Origin: Linum tenue
Taxonomy: Eukaryota; Streptophyta; Magnoliopsida; Malpighiales; Linaceae
NCBI GenBank assembly: GCA_946122785.1
Contig: CAMGYJ010000010.1
Location: 11,631,467-11,695,466, forward strand
Length of the DNA: 64,000 nucleotides
Reading direction: 5' to 3'
A program made the position numbers and the translations under genes. Positions within the stretch are counted from its first letter, which is position 1; each line of letters begins with the position of its first letter. Below, piece after piece: positions 45,209 through 59,156 of this stretch. The notes under the pieces are model-generated. The model did no database searches, was not told the origin of the DNA, and saw only the letters and a list, made by a program, of their open reading frames with translations.

Positions 45209-45522
45209 AGCCCGATATGAAAAAAATAGTAGATCAATAAGAAGTTTATGGTATAGGTGGCTCACCAACGCAAGTACGCAATGCCATTACCCGAAGCTTC
45301 TATTTTCTATTCACTGAAAACCTAAACAAAACCCTAAATTGTAATTAGAGGAAAGAAGCCTCCAGCCAGAAAAACAAATGATAAGATGAGCAGCAAATTG
45401 CCACTGTGTGTACCAACGATCTTCACTTCAGTAGCTAGTTGTTTTTAATTTTGAGCTCTGGTTTCCCATTTTCTTTTGTTGATGACATATTTTATACGGG
45501 CAGGTGATAAGGTAAAGGAAGG

Positions 45523-45864
45523 ATGTCAAGAAATGATGATAGTAAACCAGAAGGACCATATCAAGACTTCAGTTTTCCGGGAATGGGGATCCATCTCGTG
45601 AAAGCCTATGCAATGATCAACAACAATAGCTGTATACCAAATGAACCACAAACCTATAAGCATTGGGCGGTGAGAAAGAAGAAGCAGCATGCTAGCGAAG
45701 TCCCACATCGGAGTATTAAGTCTGGATATGGAGCGGCTATCCTCCGTTCACTCTGGTTATTTGCAGTCAGTTCTTTTGTTTCTACCACATCGGGTGAAAG
45801 TCTCATTCTACATTTCATTCTAGTATATAATACAAGGGTGGCTTCGGGTTTTTGTGAGACTTAA
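45523..45864 (+). other. Gene-like open frame, unit B copy
   Basis: Same frame as 34756-35097, with identical predicted residues. Confidence 0.3.
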
Positions 45865-46732
45865 GGACGTCAAACAAGTGGTCCTTTAAAGTCTCGGCCG
45901 CAAATTAGGCCTTGTACTAGTCCAATTATGGCCTTTTTATGCTATTTTTTTTTTTGTATTGCAGTTTTTGGCTGCCAAATCGTCATTTTGATGATAGAGC
46001 AATGTGAGCCATATAGGCAAGCAGGTCTGCAGAGCTGAAAATTTATTTCATTGAGTTGAGCTTGTTGAGTTTGGCTCGCCCAGTTCGAGAATATTGTTGA
46101 GTCCTAGTCCAATTTTTTTTATGGGTTTGAGGTGAGCTCATAGCTTGTGTTGAACACGAGTTGTGTTATTCATCCTATCAATTTTTATACCTCGTAACGA
46201 TTGCGAGAGTTAAGTTTGAGTTGAGTTCTTTATCGAATCCAAGTTAGTGTTCATTCTATAGTCCAAGTCAGGCAAAAGTCGGTCTCCATTGGGCCAATTT
46301 GCATGTCCTAACCAATTATTGACCGCTACCCAATCCTTTGATGGTCGAGTTTCACAATCACATCACTGGGCAAACAATTGCTGCCATATTTGTCACTAGC
46401 TTGAAAAACTCATTGTGAATAGCATATTAGTAAATTGGATAACTCATTTGATACATATAAAATAACTCATTTAGATTTAGCATAATTCATTTACATGTCA
46501 AGTTAGTGTAGTAACATGGACCATAAGGACTCATCTAATCTAATACATATAAGTGCCAAATACAAAAGAAAAAAAAAAGATCTTATAAAACATCAAATAG
46601 AGGTTCAACAAATTTTGAATAAAAGTGAGTTCAAATGTTTGTGTAACAAAAGCCGGTCATTTAAACTATTTTTTAATTAAATAACATATGAAAATCAACT
46701 ATAAACTAATAAATCCAAATGACTAAAGAAAT

Positions 46733-46911
46733 CTATTCATGATCAACGATCTTCCTCTTAAGAGGCGTTGACACAATATTATCAATAATTTGAGCTCGCA
46801 CTTGTATCGCCATAGTGACATTCCCATATCTCAGTACGTGCACACCATCACCAATTGTGTAGTCGTTAATGGATTCTTCAACAGATTCTGTCCCACGACA
46901 GCGTTGAATGA
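46733..46911 (-). pseudogene. Possible terminal exon fragment, unit B
   Basis: Unit-B copy of 35966-36144. The unit-C equivalent was removed by the 3,867-bp deletion. Confidence 0.3.
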
Positions 46912-48432
46912 CTGTACCGTTTTATCTCATTCCATTGAGTGCTTGAAGAAAATAAAGCCACAAACATTCAGCCTAATAGGAAAAGGAGTGGGTTCAATGC
47001 ATTTTAATTTGTAATCGACTTAATAATAATCTTTACTTATAAACTCAATAGTCAAATGATAAGAATGAAGTTACGTAGGCGTAGGTGATTATGTGCTCGA
47101 TTGGGCTTTTAAATGTCTAAAGGTCCAACTATATTTCACGGCCCAAATAATGATTTTTCGAATTTTAGATGCGAAACTTACCAAATCGAAGCGGATGCTT
47201 CATCTTCCAACAATTCATTGATTTCTAAATTCTAATGATTTTCGGTGAAAATTGTATGAAGATTTCTCATAAACGAAGTTAGTGGATAGCATTCGCTGAC
47301 TAATTTCCTCTTCCCTTCAGTTGCTTCTACGCTTTTCCCTTAATTTATCTTCCGTCATTAAGATCGACGGTATTCTTCTACTCTCCTTGAATTTCAAAAT
47401 TCCAGCAATCCCTAGATAATTCAGGCTGGAACTACCCCGACCCAACTCCCTACTATTGGAAGGGCTTCCATTCCTACTCCCTCCCCGGAATCACAGCGTA
47501 ATATGTTCCCAACTCTCAGCTCCTCGAGTCAATCCCGGTCGATGACTCCCACCACTACAACTCAGTAACTACCACTACTAAAGGTTTGTTCTCTTTCGCA
47601 CACAGTCTCCGCAATTGCCTTTCTCTCCCAACATTATCATCAATTCTCGATTGTTGGATGAATCCTGCTGATTGATGTTCAATGGAATAACTTCATCGAG
47701 TTTGTGGACAGAACATGGACCGGGAAATGTCGATTGACCCATGGGAATTGCAAAAGGACATGTAGGAGATGAGGGCGATGGATGCCTTCGTGGTTCCCGG
47801 GAGGGAAGAGGAGATATCTAGCCAGCCAAATCTGGGTAGCGGGAGAGGATTCTGGGTACGTGGTCGTGGCTGGAGAATCTGATGGTGCCTTAATTGGATG
47901 ATGAAAAAGGATTTCGTGTCGAGGGATTGGAGGCGGCGAGGAAGTCTAGGAAAAGGATTTTGTCCAGACTAAGTTCTTCCCAAGTACTTATTTAGTTATA
48001 TTTACAATCTTTTAATTGTTGGTTCTTTTATTATTTTGTGATTTTAGACCAACGTAAATGGTGAATTCATATATGGACCTAAGTAAAAATATAATAAGGA
48101 TACTGGGTGGCCAGAGAGTTTGTGGGCCTAAGTGAGAATATAATAAGCAAGTGATCTACACATACTATAATACACCGAAGGGAAAAACGGGACCCCCATT
48201 TCAAATTTCCTGCAACGAGAGTGAAAGTAGGAAGGATATTTTGGTCTTCACAATTACTTTTTTTTATTCATTAAAAAGACACGTACTGGGATTCGAACCA
48301 TGACCATTTTAAAGAAAAACAACGATCATAACCAATCACACTAAGTATATTTGTTGTATCTTTTTAAATTAAAAATATATAATAGCAGGGAGGAAAAAAC
48401 TCTTCCCCCATTTCAAATTCCCTGCTCCAGGA

Positions 48433-49090
48433 GCGTTTGTAGGAAGGGTAGAATAGAAAATGTCAATTTTTTTCTTTTTCCTCTGTGGAACGGGCCAACT
48501 TACCGTACACATGCGGATTTAAACGTGTCCATGAGTGTCAATTTTTTTCTTTAAGCTCTTTTATTTCTCCATGGTGATAAAATATATATGAAAAGGCAAA
48601 AACAATACTCCTTTTTATTGCTAAAAATAAAAAAATTTAACAATAAACTAATGCATGATATCTAATGGGCTAACTCCTAACCATAAAATAAAAGAGTTGA
48701 ATGAGTCTGACCTACACGGGATCTGGCCATAAAGTAAAACAAATGAACATCATTGGTTTGCCATTCTAAAAGCGTTTGTAGGAAGGGTAGAATATGAAGT
48801 GTCAATTTTTTTCTCTTTCCTCTGTGGAACGGGCCAACTTACTGTACACATGCGGATTTAAACGGGTCCAGGAGTGTCAATTTTTTTCTTTAAGCCCTTT
48901 TATTTCTCCATGGTGATAAAATATATATGAATAGGCAAAAACAATACTTATTTTTATTGCTAAAAATATAAAATTTAACAATAAACTAATGCATGGTATC
49001 TAATGGGCTAACCGCTAACCATAAAATAAAAGAGTTGAATGGGCCTGACCTACACGGGATTTGGCCATCAAGTAAAACAAATGAACATCA
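48433..49090. repeat. 339-bp direct tandem repeat, unit B
   Basis: Unit-B copy of 37666-38323. Absent from unit C because of the deletion. Confidence 0.9.
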
Positions 49091-52000
49091 TTTGCTAAAA
49101 TATAATGTATTTTAAAGTTATTCAATGGTTCAACCTCGACCAACCCAATTATTTCAATTTTTATCATTTCAAATATATATTATATAATTATTTGATATCA
49201 TAATGATCAAATTATAGTGTATTTTACAGGGAATCGTTTGGTATTTGTTAGTAAAAAACTAAACAGAAAGATCTATTTGGTTATTTTAAACATTAAAACG
49301 ATCCTAAACATTTTCATTTCCTTTTGAATTTCTATGGTTTTATTCCCGAATAAGTGATGTGCAAATGGCGAATTGCAGTCATCTCTTTTCTTTCACTATT
49401 TTTTATTTTCAAATAGAAAGTTTAAAAGTTAAGAATAATTAGAATTTTGCATGGGTCGGTCAAACAGGCTTAATTTCAAGTTTTGGCCCGTTTTGATCAA
49501 GTCTAATTTATAATCACATGGTTCCCTGATACTCTATAAAAATTTCAATCCAAACCAGTTTGGCAGGTGAGTCCGTGTTTACCACCATTTTCTAGGGATA
49601 CGACAACGGTGGTTCCTATCCCAAATCGTGTTGTTCGTTCTTGATTTTCTTAGATTTTATCACGGCCTGACAAAAACCAGAAAGCACAATGATGACAAGA
49701 TGAAAGTTTTATAAAGCAAACGACCAACGGGTCGAGTAAAAACTAGCAACGATTGTGAGATGCTAATTTTCCGAAAACCTACGAGATAGGCGATTTTTTA
49801 TTCGATTTTATGGAATCCGGTCTCTATAAAACTTACTCCACCTCATCATATTACTAGAAAAAACAATATTGTTTCACAAGGTAACATATACTTGATTTTG
49901 GTTCATAAGGCCGATTTTTGATTCGTTGCATCATTCATGTCTATTTCCTTCTAAAATTCATTATTTTTATCACGTGTTTCCAAAAAAAACTATACAACAA
50001 TAAGCTATACACCCCATTACATTATCAAATTTCATACCTCACCTTCCTCCGGCCAACTGGCCGGGGCCCACACTAGTAAACGTATAGGGGCCTTTGGAAA
50101 ATAACAGGATATTGGGCCAGAGTTAGCAGACGAGCGACAGTTAAGGGCCGAAATTAGTGCAGTGTAGAAATGACCAATTTGGGTCTCCGAAAATTGCTCT
50201 ATGGCTTGCAATTTTGAAATCCTGAATAACTGCTTCTAACTCCACTATAATATATTTGTAGATTCTTCTAACTCTCAGTTCGTCATGTGCTGTATACACC
50301 CGTAGCAATAATTTGGTTTGTTTAGACTACTGGAATAAGTTCATTTCAAACTAATCTTCTAACTCCTTTAAATAAACTTGGTCGTACAACTCACATTTCT
50401 TCAACTCAACTAATACATTGCTTTAGATAAGTTCTTTTATCTATCATCCTCCAACACAACAAGAATCTATCTCAACCTCAGGATCACTGGTGTTATTTTG
50501 TCAATTGTAATGACCCATTAATATAGGTATGTTTTTGTAATTGTGCTGGTGTATGAAATGGGGGAAACCCATAACGTAAATGTTATGTTGAATGATGAAT
50601 AAACAGACCTATTAGATTTTCCAGTGGCTATCTTTCTATCTTCTTCTTCTTCTTCCCCTTTCTCTTCTCATCTACCTCCCTTTCTTGTTGATAATCCATC
50701 GTCGGAGATGTTGATCCCGTCTGACCCTTACATCAAACAATAGAGGTATATGCCCCTCATTTCAGTTTCAAAAAACGAAAAAGTATTTATAAGATATGAA
50801 ACTTTTTCGGTTGATTAGTTTGGTTGCCCTAAATTATCTTTTTCTAGGTGTCTTGGTAGAAATAGTGAATGAAAATTGTTCCTCCTCGAAAAAATATGAA
50901 TTATGGATTATAACTATATATTTTGGTTGTTCCTGATCGTTATCAAATTGTATGTTGACCTGCTATTGCTAGCATGCTTAATGGGATTGTCATGTTCAGA
51001 AAAATTTCCCTAGAATTTTTTCATATATGAAGTGTAATTTCTTTGGGCGTGTAGTGTAATTGAACAATGGAGAAAACGGTACAAAAAGGTGGGAAGAAAC
51101 ATAATATTGTGTGGTGAGATATGACCTGTGTTTTTGGAAAATAGAGTTTCCGACAGGGGTCAACATAAAATTGAGTAATGAGTTTGATAATGCACTCCGT
51201 ACTCATCCAACTCAATTTATGTTATAATTATTGTTCGAAGTATTCGTATCTATCTAAAATATATTTGTGTCGTACAAACATATTTGTAAGGAAGTTAAGA
51301 TATTTTATCATATTTGTCTCTCGTGGTCTCACTACCCTAATTTGTTTCTTCAAGTGAAATTTAAACATAGATTTAATACAAGCTATGATTCACTTTTTTT
51401 TCTTCTTGTGTACAAATATAGAAGTACAACATTGTATGTGTTGTGCACACTAAAAACATAGTAAGACATTTGCAAATGGATGGAAATTTGGTGAAGTAGG
51501 TGGATCACAATACAGTTTGGCCCATTATGTTGGACAGGGTGGCGGTTGAAGACTTGAAGTGCAAAGAGCAACTGACAAAGACACCTACAAATTCATAGAT
51601 CTTTCTTCCTGTGAGATGTGATAAAATACCACATTGGAAGAAACAAGAAATTTGAAGTGGAAAATCACTATAAAATTAACTTAAGTCATTGACTCATATA
51701 TCTTGTAGGTTATGGGATAGTTACTTTGGTATATTTGTAAGTTGACGTCCAGTCTATCTCAAGTCCTGGTTTGTTAAAGACCTATACGAAGTTGAAGCTC
51801 AAAATGAGTTGGGCTTATTGAGCTTGTCAATGTGCTGTCATAAGCTTAAGCTCGAGCTATCATTTTTTCTGTCCAGCTTATCTTGAAGCTGTTTTTTTGC
51901 CAATCTCAGGCTTCTTTTTTTTTTTGTCATTCTCAAGCTTTATTCCTCATATTGAGCTTGAGTTGTTGAGCTCGAGTTGAATTTTTCTTCGTTGAGTTCA

Positions 52001-52474
52001 ATATTCAGTTGCGCAAATTCATTTGTCCGGCCCATTTGTAGCGTACAAGTGGTCAATCAAGAGTTTGATTGTTTTTTGAGAGTTCGATTCAATTTAAAAA
52101 TTTGATGACTTAATACTCTCATTAAAAAAATATTATAAGTATTGTACACATAATAACGCACCAAACCATATATCCAAAATAGAGTATTTTTATAGTTACT
52201 CTTAAACAAGTTAAAACAAGAATACTAAAGTGACAAAAAAAAAATTTAAACTTAATATAACAATTTTATTAACCAAAATAGAAATATATTACAAAAAGTA
52301 AAAAGTCTAAGAAATAAGAATGATGCTCCTAACAAACGGAGAAATGGTGAATGAAAAGGTTGAATATATTTCGAGATTAAAAACGGCTAAATAACACGTT
52401 TAGCCACTCAAATTACATAAAATTTTCACGTTTGTCAATCAAATTACTTTTCTTTCTTATTTGCCATCAATTTT

Positions 52475-53332
52475 ATGAATCGTTTCACCGTTAGTCACCA
52501 GGAGTCAGTCTCCATGAACTCTGTCATTTTTTTTGATGATGTGGCAAACAAAACTGCTGACCAGTATGGAGGCTACGAGGATGAGGTTTGGTGCGACGTG
52601 GTTCCTCTGAAATCGACTCATATAGTGCTGGGTAATCCCTTGCACGTCGATCGCTGTGCTCGATGGAGGAGAAGAACGAACCACATCAAATTGCGGGATT
52701 GTGGGAAGCTTTTCGCCCTCAAGCTTCTGTCGCCAGAAGAATCTGCTGAAGATCGGGCCACCCTGCTGCAACAGCTCCGAGACGAGGAGGACCGAGCTAA
52801 GGCATTAGCGACTTCAATTGGGGGAAGGAGCTGGAGTTCCAGCGGGTTGAAGAAGAGCAGTTCGACGGAGAGGAGAGAGAGTGAATCGGGGGAGGCCATC
52901 CAGACCATGACGATCAAAACCAATGACATCGCCACGTTCGATAAGAAGCCAAAAACGTGTCGTGCTAGTCAATTAGAGTCTGATGGCGGCGAATCGACAA
53001 TCCCCAATTTGGGTTTTTTGCACGCAAACGCGGAGGAAAACAAGCAACAGCAAGATGAATCGGATGTGGAGTTTGGAGGACAATCAGCCCAGGAAAGCGC
53101 TCGGAATCGGCTTATGGAGACACAAGGATGGTGTAGGTGCAAAGCAATCGACACGAAAATGCTGGGATTAAAAGTCCCCAATTTCAATTTTGGGTGGCCG
53201 GAATCTGGGCCTTGCTCGCCAGATTCTGGGAACTTAAAATTCCCCGGTGGTGGGAATTTCGTGGGTCTTAAGTTGGGGCTAGGGGTGGGAAACGGTGCGG
53301 TTGCGGTTAACTGCACCGCAATTTGTGGTTAA
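52475..53332 (+). pseudogene. Gypsy protease-end ORF, unit B (extended)
   Basis: Same as 41708-42430 except that the TGA is TGG (53195-53197), so the frame runs 45 codons further, through the target site and about 50 bp into the hAT-like element. The extra residues (WPESGPCSPDSGNLKFPGGG) have no meaning as a known domain. Confidence 0.75.
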
Positions 53333-54093
53333 CTGCAATCGCAAAACACCCATATTAGCCAACCGCGACCGCGTCCCTCATGGTTAGCGGTTAACCAAAA
53401 ACCACAGAACGCGGTTAGCAGTGAACCGCGGTTTATGGTTGTTAAAACCGCAACAACTGAACATTATAAGAAACCGCGGTTAAGCAATTTAACCGACAAT
53501 TAACCGCGAACTAACCGCAAAAAATTCATGAAAAAAAAAACACAGCAGCTACTGTTTTGCCTATTTTCACTTCCATCAAGCCCCTGCATCTATCTGCATA
53601 TCCAAATAACACAATCCACAAATGCACACGCCGGACGGCCAGGGACGGCGGCGGGCGGATGGCAGCGGCGCAGCGCCGCAGCGGGAAGATGAGAAGGGTC
53701 GAAGCTCGACTCGAAGGGTTTTCAGTTGCTGATGGGAAGGGACGAAACGAAGGGTCGAAGGGGATTTTTGATTTTTGTTTCGTCAAATCAAAACGACGGC
53801 AGGGAGAAGGGGGGAGGGGCGGGTCGGGTTTGGGCTGCTGCCTGCTGGGCTGGGGGTCAACTTTGGGCTCGACTAGGGGTCAAATATGGGTTGGGTATGG
53901 GTCGCGGTTAGCCTTGCGGTTATATGGATTTGCGGTTTCGGTTGCGGTTAAACCGCAAACCACAAAACAACCCATATCTCCAACCGCGACCGCAAAATAG
54001 GCAAAATATGCGGTTTGCGGTTAACCAATAACCGCGCGGTTTCGGTGCGATTATCGGTTTAACCGCGAAACCGCAACCGTTTTCCCAGCCCTA
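53280..54093. mobile_element. hAT-like non-autonomous element, unit B
   Basis: Duplicate of 42513-43326 with the same GTTGGGGC target duplications (53272-53279, 54094-54101). Same length and no obvious differences, so it was copied by the segmental duplication, not by a second transposition. Confidence 0.95.
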
Positions 54094-54597
54094 GTTGGGG
54101 CGACTTGGACAGCATCGAGACAGGAGAAGGAATGGAATTGAGCCCTGGAATCGAAGGGAGCATGCTGGAAGCGATGAATTGGAACATGATGGCTTCAGGA
54201 CAAAAGCCCCAATCTCACAAAGCTTAACGAAGTTCTTCTTGTCGCCGACAACTGCAAACGAAAGCCTCAATCTCACAAAGCTCGCCGGAGTTCTTCTTGT
54301 CGCCTACAACTGCAATTTTTTTGCCGGATTTTGGAAGCCTTCCCAATCCAATTCAACATCATATTTTCGTCATTGTCTGCGTGGACTGTGAACCTTGGAG
54401 TGCCATGAAGCTGCTGAAGCTTACTGAAGAACGATTTGAAGACACAATTTTTATGCCGAAAATTGTGTTTGAGAAGCCTACTTTCTATCTAATTTGGGAT
54501 CAATTCCGTGAATCTTTTGAGCCAAATAAAAATCAAGCTTTGAAGGCAAAGCTTTTTGAAAAGGGGACGCCTGATATGATCCCAAATTGCTGACCAT

Positions 54598-55505
54598 TCA
54601 CGTCACAATTACTTGACAAAGAAGCTATTGAAGTTGGGAAAAAGAAAGGCAGAATTTGGTTAAGTATTGGACCAGTTTCAAGTATCCTAATTTGGAGGCT
54701 TGGTTCTCTCAATAGGTTCACTGAAAATTGGAGTTCAAGGGTTTAACTGAAAATTGGAGTTCAAGGGCTTGTTTTAAAGATAAAGTTGTCATCTTTCCAA
54801 TGGTATGCTTTTTGGATCCAGACGAAGTCATTAAGGTTGTCTTCCAAGGCCTCAAAGTTGCTACCTCAAAACTGGAAAACTGCCAGAAAATGGTCAAGTC
54901 TGGAAACTGTTTTGTGAAGTCTACTTTGGAACTCAATTCAAGGAGCAAGGATGGGATTCAAGTCCAAAGGCTTCCACAACATGAAACTAGGTATGTTTAT
55001 ATACAAATGGAAGGAATTGGATAATAGATTGGAGTTTGGAAAGGGCTCTAACGAAAGGCGTGAAGTTAGTACGAAAGCTGCCTTTTGGGTTGTTTGCTAG
55101 CAGCTTACTTGTGCTTCAAGAAAGGAAGTTTAAACCCGAATTTTAACTCATTTTTAGTGTAGATTTTTACCTTAATTGTTTCCTTGTTAGTTTAGAGTTG
55201 TATTAGGTTTTCTTTGGCTATAAAAGCTCTCTAGTTTTCGTTGTAATAGTTAGAGTTGATTGAATTGAATAACAAATCGAGTGTTTGAGTTCTTGAGTTG
55301 CGTCTCGAGAGTTTTTACCATTGTAATTAGCTTTGAGTGGATTCCTTAGCTAATTACAAGACCCTTGTGGAGGCTATTCTGAGTGGATTCCATAATCGTT
55401 TAGCAAGTTCTCTTATCAATCGATTAATAACCTCGGTTGTGGCGAGAATTCTAACTTTCCGTCTAATATCGTTCAAGAGTTTGGTTTGCTGCATTACTTT
55501 GATCA
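54598..55505 (+). repeat. Gypsy-family 3' LTR, third copy
   Basis: Equivalent of 43831-44738, with the same 26-bp duplication and the TATA box at 55218-55226. Confidence 0.7.
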
Positions 55506-55549
55506 AAAGCACCCCCTGGTGCTTTATTACTTCCAGGTACCCCTCTGAT

Positions 55550-55975
55550 CAACCAATGCCTTGTCGATGAAGTAGAAGAAACCTACTTTCATGTGGTATG
55601 GACCTGGAGTCTCGACTCTCACTCAATCTCCTGGAATCGAGCTCCCAAGTGAGCTTCGCGAAACTGCTCCATGCCATAGTCATTTTTGGACAGTTTCCCG
55701 GTTTTGAGCTAGCCTTTTGGGAAGCTTGAAAAATGGCATTATGAGCTTTGCCTCGAGCTTCCAAGCATTCCAAGATGTAGAACAACTTCCCAGCTTCAAT
55801 ACAGACCATCAATCTCGAATTTTCATTGAGTAAATTGAAAGAACCAATCCTCCAAAGTGGGTCACCTGAAACTGTAAAATGACTTAGCCAAAATTCATAA
55901 TTGTTTTTAGTGTTTGGGTTTGCTTCTTGGTCAAGCAATTCAGGTTGAGGGAGTGATCCAATTGGGATCATATCA
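55550..55975 (-). repeat. Inverted gypsy LTR fragment, unit C
   Basis: Unit-C copy of 34016-34441; apparently identical in sequence. Confidence 0.7.
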
Positions 55976-56289
55976 AGCCCGATATGAAAAAAATAGTAGA
56001 TCAATAAGAAGTTTATGGTATAGGTGGCTCACCAACGCAAGTACGCAATGCCATTACCCGAAGCTTCTATTTTCTATTCACTGAAAACCTAAACAAAACC
56101 CTAAATTGTAATTAGAGGAAAGAAGCCTCCAGCCAGAAAAACAAATGATAAGATGAGCAGCAAATTGCCACTGTGTGTACCAACGATCTTCACTTCAGTA
56201 GCTAGTTGTTTTTAATTTTGAGCTCTGGTTTCCCATTTTCTTTTGTTGATGACATATTTTATACGGGCAGGTGATAAGGTAAAGGAAGG

Positions 56290-56631
56290 ATGTCAAGAAA
56301 TGATGATAGTAAACCAGAAGGACCATATCAAGACTTCAGTTTTCCGGGAATGGGGATCCATCTCGTGAAAGCCTATGCAATGATCAACAACAATAGCTGT
56401 ATACCAAATGAACCACAAACCTATAAGCATTGGGCGGTGAGAAAGAAGAAGCAGCATGCTAGCGAAGTCCCACATCGGAGTATTAAGTCTGGATATGGAG
56501 CGGCTATCCTCCGTTCACTCTGGTTATTTGCAGTCAGTTCTTTTGTTTCTACCACATCGGGTGAAAGTCTCATTCTACATTTCATTCTAGTATATAATAC
56601 AAGGGTGGCTTCGGGTTTTTGTGAGACTTAA
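56290..56631 (+). other. Gene-like open frame, unit C copy
   Basis: Same frame as 34756-35097, with identical predicted residues. Confidence 0.3.
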
Positions 56632-57341
56632 GGACGTCAAACAAGTGGTCCTTTAAAGTCTCGGCCGCAAATTAGGCCTTGTACTAGTCCAATTATGGCC
56701 TTTTTATGCTATTTTTTTTTTTGTATTGCAGTTTTTGGCTGCCAAATCGTCATTTTGATGATAGAGCAATGTGAGCCATATAGGCAAGCAGGTCTGCAGA
56801 GCTGAAAATTTATTTCATTGAGTTGAGCTTGTTGAGTTTGGCTCGCCCAGTTCGAGAATATTGTTGAGTCCTAGTCCAATTTTTTTTATGGGTTTGAGGT
56901 GAGCTCATAGCTTGTGTTGAACACGAGTTGTGTTATTCATCCTATCAATTTTTATACCTCGTAACGATTGCGAGAGTTAAGTTTGAGTTGAGTTCTTTAT
57001 CGAATCCAAGTTAGTGTTCATTCTATAGTCCAAGTCAGGCAAAAGTCGGTCTCCATTGGGCCAATTTGCATGTCCTAACCAACTATTGACCGCTACCCAA
57101 TCCTTTGATGGTCGAGTTTCACAATCACATCACTGGGCAAACAATTGCTGCCATATTTGTCATTCTTCTAACTCTCAGTTCGTCATGTGCTGTATACACC
57201 CGTAGCAATAATTTGGTTTGTTTAGACTACTGGAATAAGTTCATTTCAAACTAATCTTCTAACTCTTTTAAATAAACTTGGTCGTACAACTCACATTTCT
57301 TCAACTCAACTAATACATTGCTTTAGATAAGTTCTTTTATC

Positions 57342-59156
57342 GGGTAAATTGCAAGGTTGGTCACTTGAATTACTAATAAATTTCATGTTAGCCACTAGAA
57401 TTACTTTATTCCATCCGTAGTCATTTAAATTAGGTTAACCGTTCAAGTTTGGTCACTGGCCGTTAGTCTCCGTTAACTTTTGCTAATGTGGCGGTCAACT
57501 CTTATAGTTGACCGTTAAATGAGTGACGTGGCAATTAAAAAATAATAAAAAATAAATTTTAATAATTTTCACCTCATTATTACAATAAATTAAAGAATAA
57601 TTAAAAAAAACAGAGGGTTGGTGCATCGAAAGGAAATAGAATTATTAATTCCTTATCATTGTCACCATCTTCCAATGGTTCATCAATATTACCATCAAAA
57701 TTCTCTGCACCGACAAGATTAAACCATCAATTGGACATTTTTACATTTTATTCTTCCATTACAGACATGGTTTCATTCGGCTACAATTCAAAGTGGCTAC
57801 TATCAATCCTAGGGGTTCATTCACAATCAGGGATGGACGAACAACTACCCAGAAGAGTCGATAAAAACTCTATCAAGAAAAAAAAAAAAAATCAAAACTT
57901 TCGGCGAAAATTCCGTCATACGAAACAAAGGCCTGAGTGAGAGCTTCGTCGTTGCCGGAGCGAGCCGCCGAGAGGATTGGCCGAAGAGGCTCGGCCACGT
58001 CGAGGTCTAACTCGATCGTGTTCTCTTCCTGAAACAGGGCATTGTCCTCTTCGTTCTCTTCCTCGTCGATTAAGTCGTCACGGTGAACCGCCATGTCTGT
58101 GGATTGTGGTGCAGCTTCCGACGGATTCTTCATTCCAAATCCTGCATATTGCTCTATATTCATTCTCCGATGTTGCTCCCCTGCTGCCACCGGAGGCGGT
58201 GTAGCTTTAGCCAGGCCTGCCGGCCGCAGCCGCCGTTCCTCCTCCTCCTCTCCTCCTTCATCTTCGCCCACTTTAGATCGTGAGGTCGCTCGAGCTATTA
58301 GGTTGAAAAAGTTATTGTATGTTGACTTCCTCGTTGCTTTTACTTGCATTGTTATCTGATTAAGATATTTTACTTAATTCCTTTGACTCCCCAGGTTTTC
58401 TCTTCACCAAAATGCAATCTTTACAACAATAATCTTCTTACCTGCATAGTTCTAATAGGAATTTCGGTTTTGAAACAAAATAGTAATGCCTCTCTTAACC
58501 GCCTTCTTTCCGAGGGAGAGACGCAGAAGCAGTTTCGAACTGTTTTTTCACACATAATCAGCAATTGGCAAAGCTGAATATGCCAACAAGTGAAAAGACC
58601 CACCAAAGTTCTCTTCTTTTGCCAATTACAGTTGCAGGTCAAGTAACGAATCATCAATTCCTTATCTCCACTACTCCAGTACTCCCGCCACTCCAGTACG
58701 CTACGCTTCCAGTCTCTCGCAGAGAAAACATTCTTTCTACCCATTTCTAACACCCTTCTTTTTATCGTCGCCTTCGCGTGGCGGTGGCATTGGAAGCGGC
58801 GGCCGTGGTGGAGGAGATGGTTCTGGCGGCAGGGGAGGCGGTGATGACGCTGGATCCTGGAACCACATCGAGTCACTTCTTATTAAACTGACGTGACATT
58901 TTTTTAATTTATTGTAATAATGAGGTGAAAATTATTAAAAATTATTTATTATTATTATTTTAATTGTCACGTCACTCATTTAACGGTCAACTATAAGAGT
59001 TGACCGCCACATCAGCAAAAGTTAATGGAAACTAACGGCCAATGACCAAACTTAAACTGTTAACCTAATTTAAGTGACTACGGATAGAATAAAGTAATTC
59101 TAGTGGCTAACATGAAATTTATTAGTAATTCAAGTGACCAACCTTGCAATTTACCC
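57342..59156. mobile_element. Mutator-like element carrying non-TE-like sequence (Pack-MULE candidate)
   Basis: The 1,815-bp element begins GGGTAAATTGCAAGGTTGG and ends CCTTGCAATTTACCC, with ~260-bp inverted repeats. TTCTTTTATC flanks it exactly (57332-57341, 59157-59166); units A and B show a single copy at the empty site (39665-39674 and 50432-50441). It belongs to the same family as 10412-11940. Between the repeats, the minus-strand frame 58349-57873 reads acidic text (DDLIDEEENEEDNALFQEEN), then AARSGNDEALTQAF, and a second frame lies at 58876-58421. These look like captured gene pieces; I recognise no domain and no transposase. Confidence 0.93.

Larger units (their letters stand above)
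43993..54759 (+). repeat. Tandem unit B (10,767 bp)
   Basis: This is a near-identical second copy of 33226-43992, with the same gene-like frames, repeats and the hAT-like insertion. Visible differences are single bases, such as CCAATTATTG (46314) where units A and C have CCAACTATTG, and TGG at 53195 where unit A has TGA at 42428. Confidence 0.95.
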
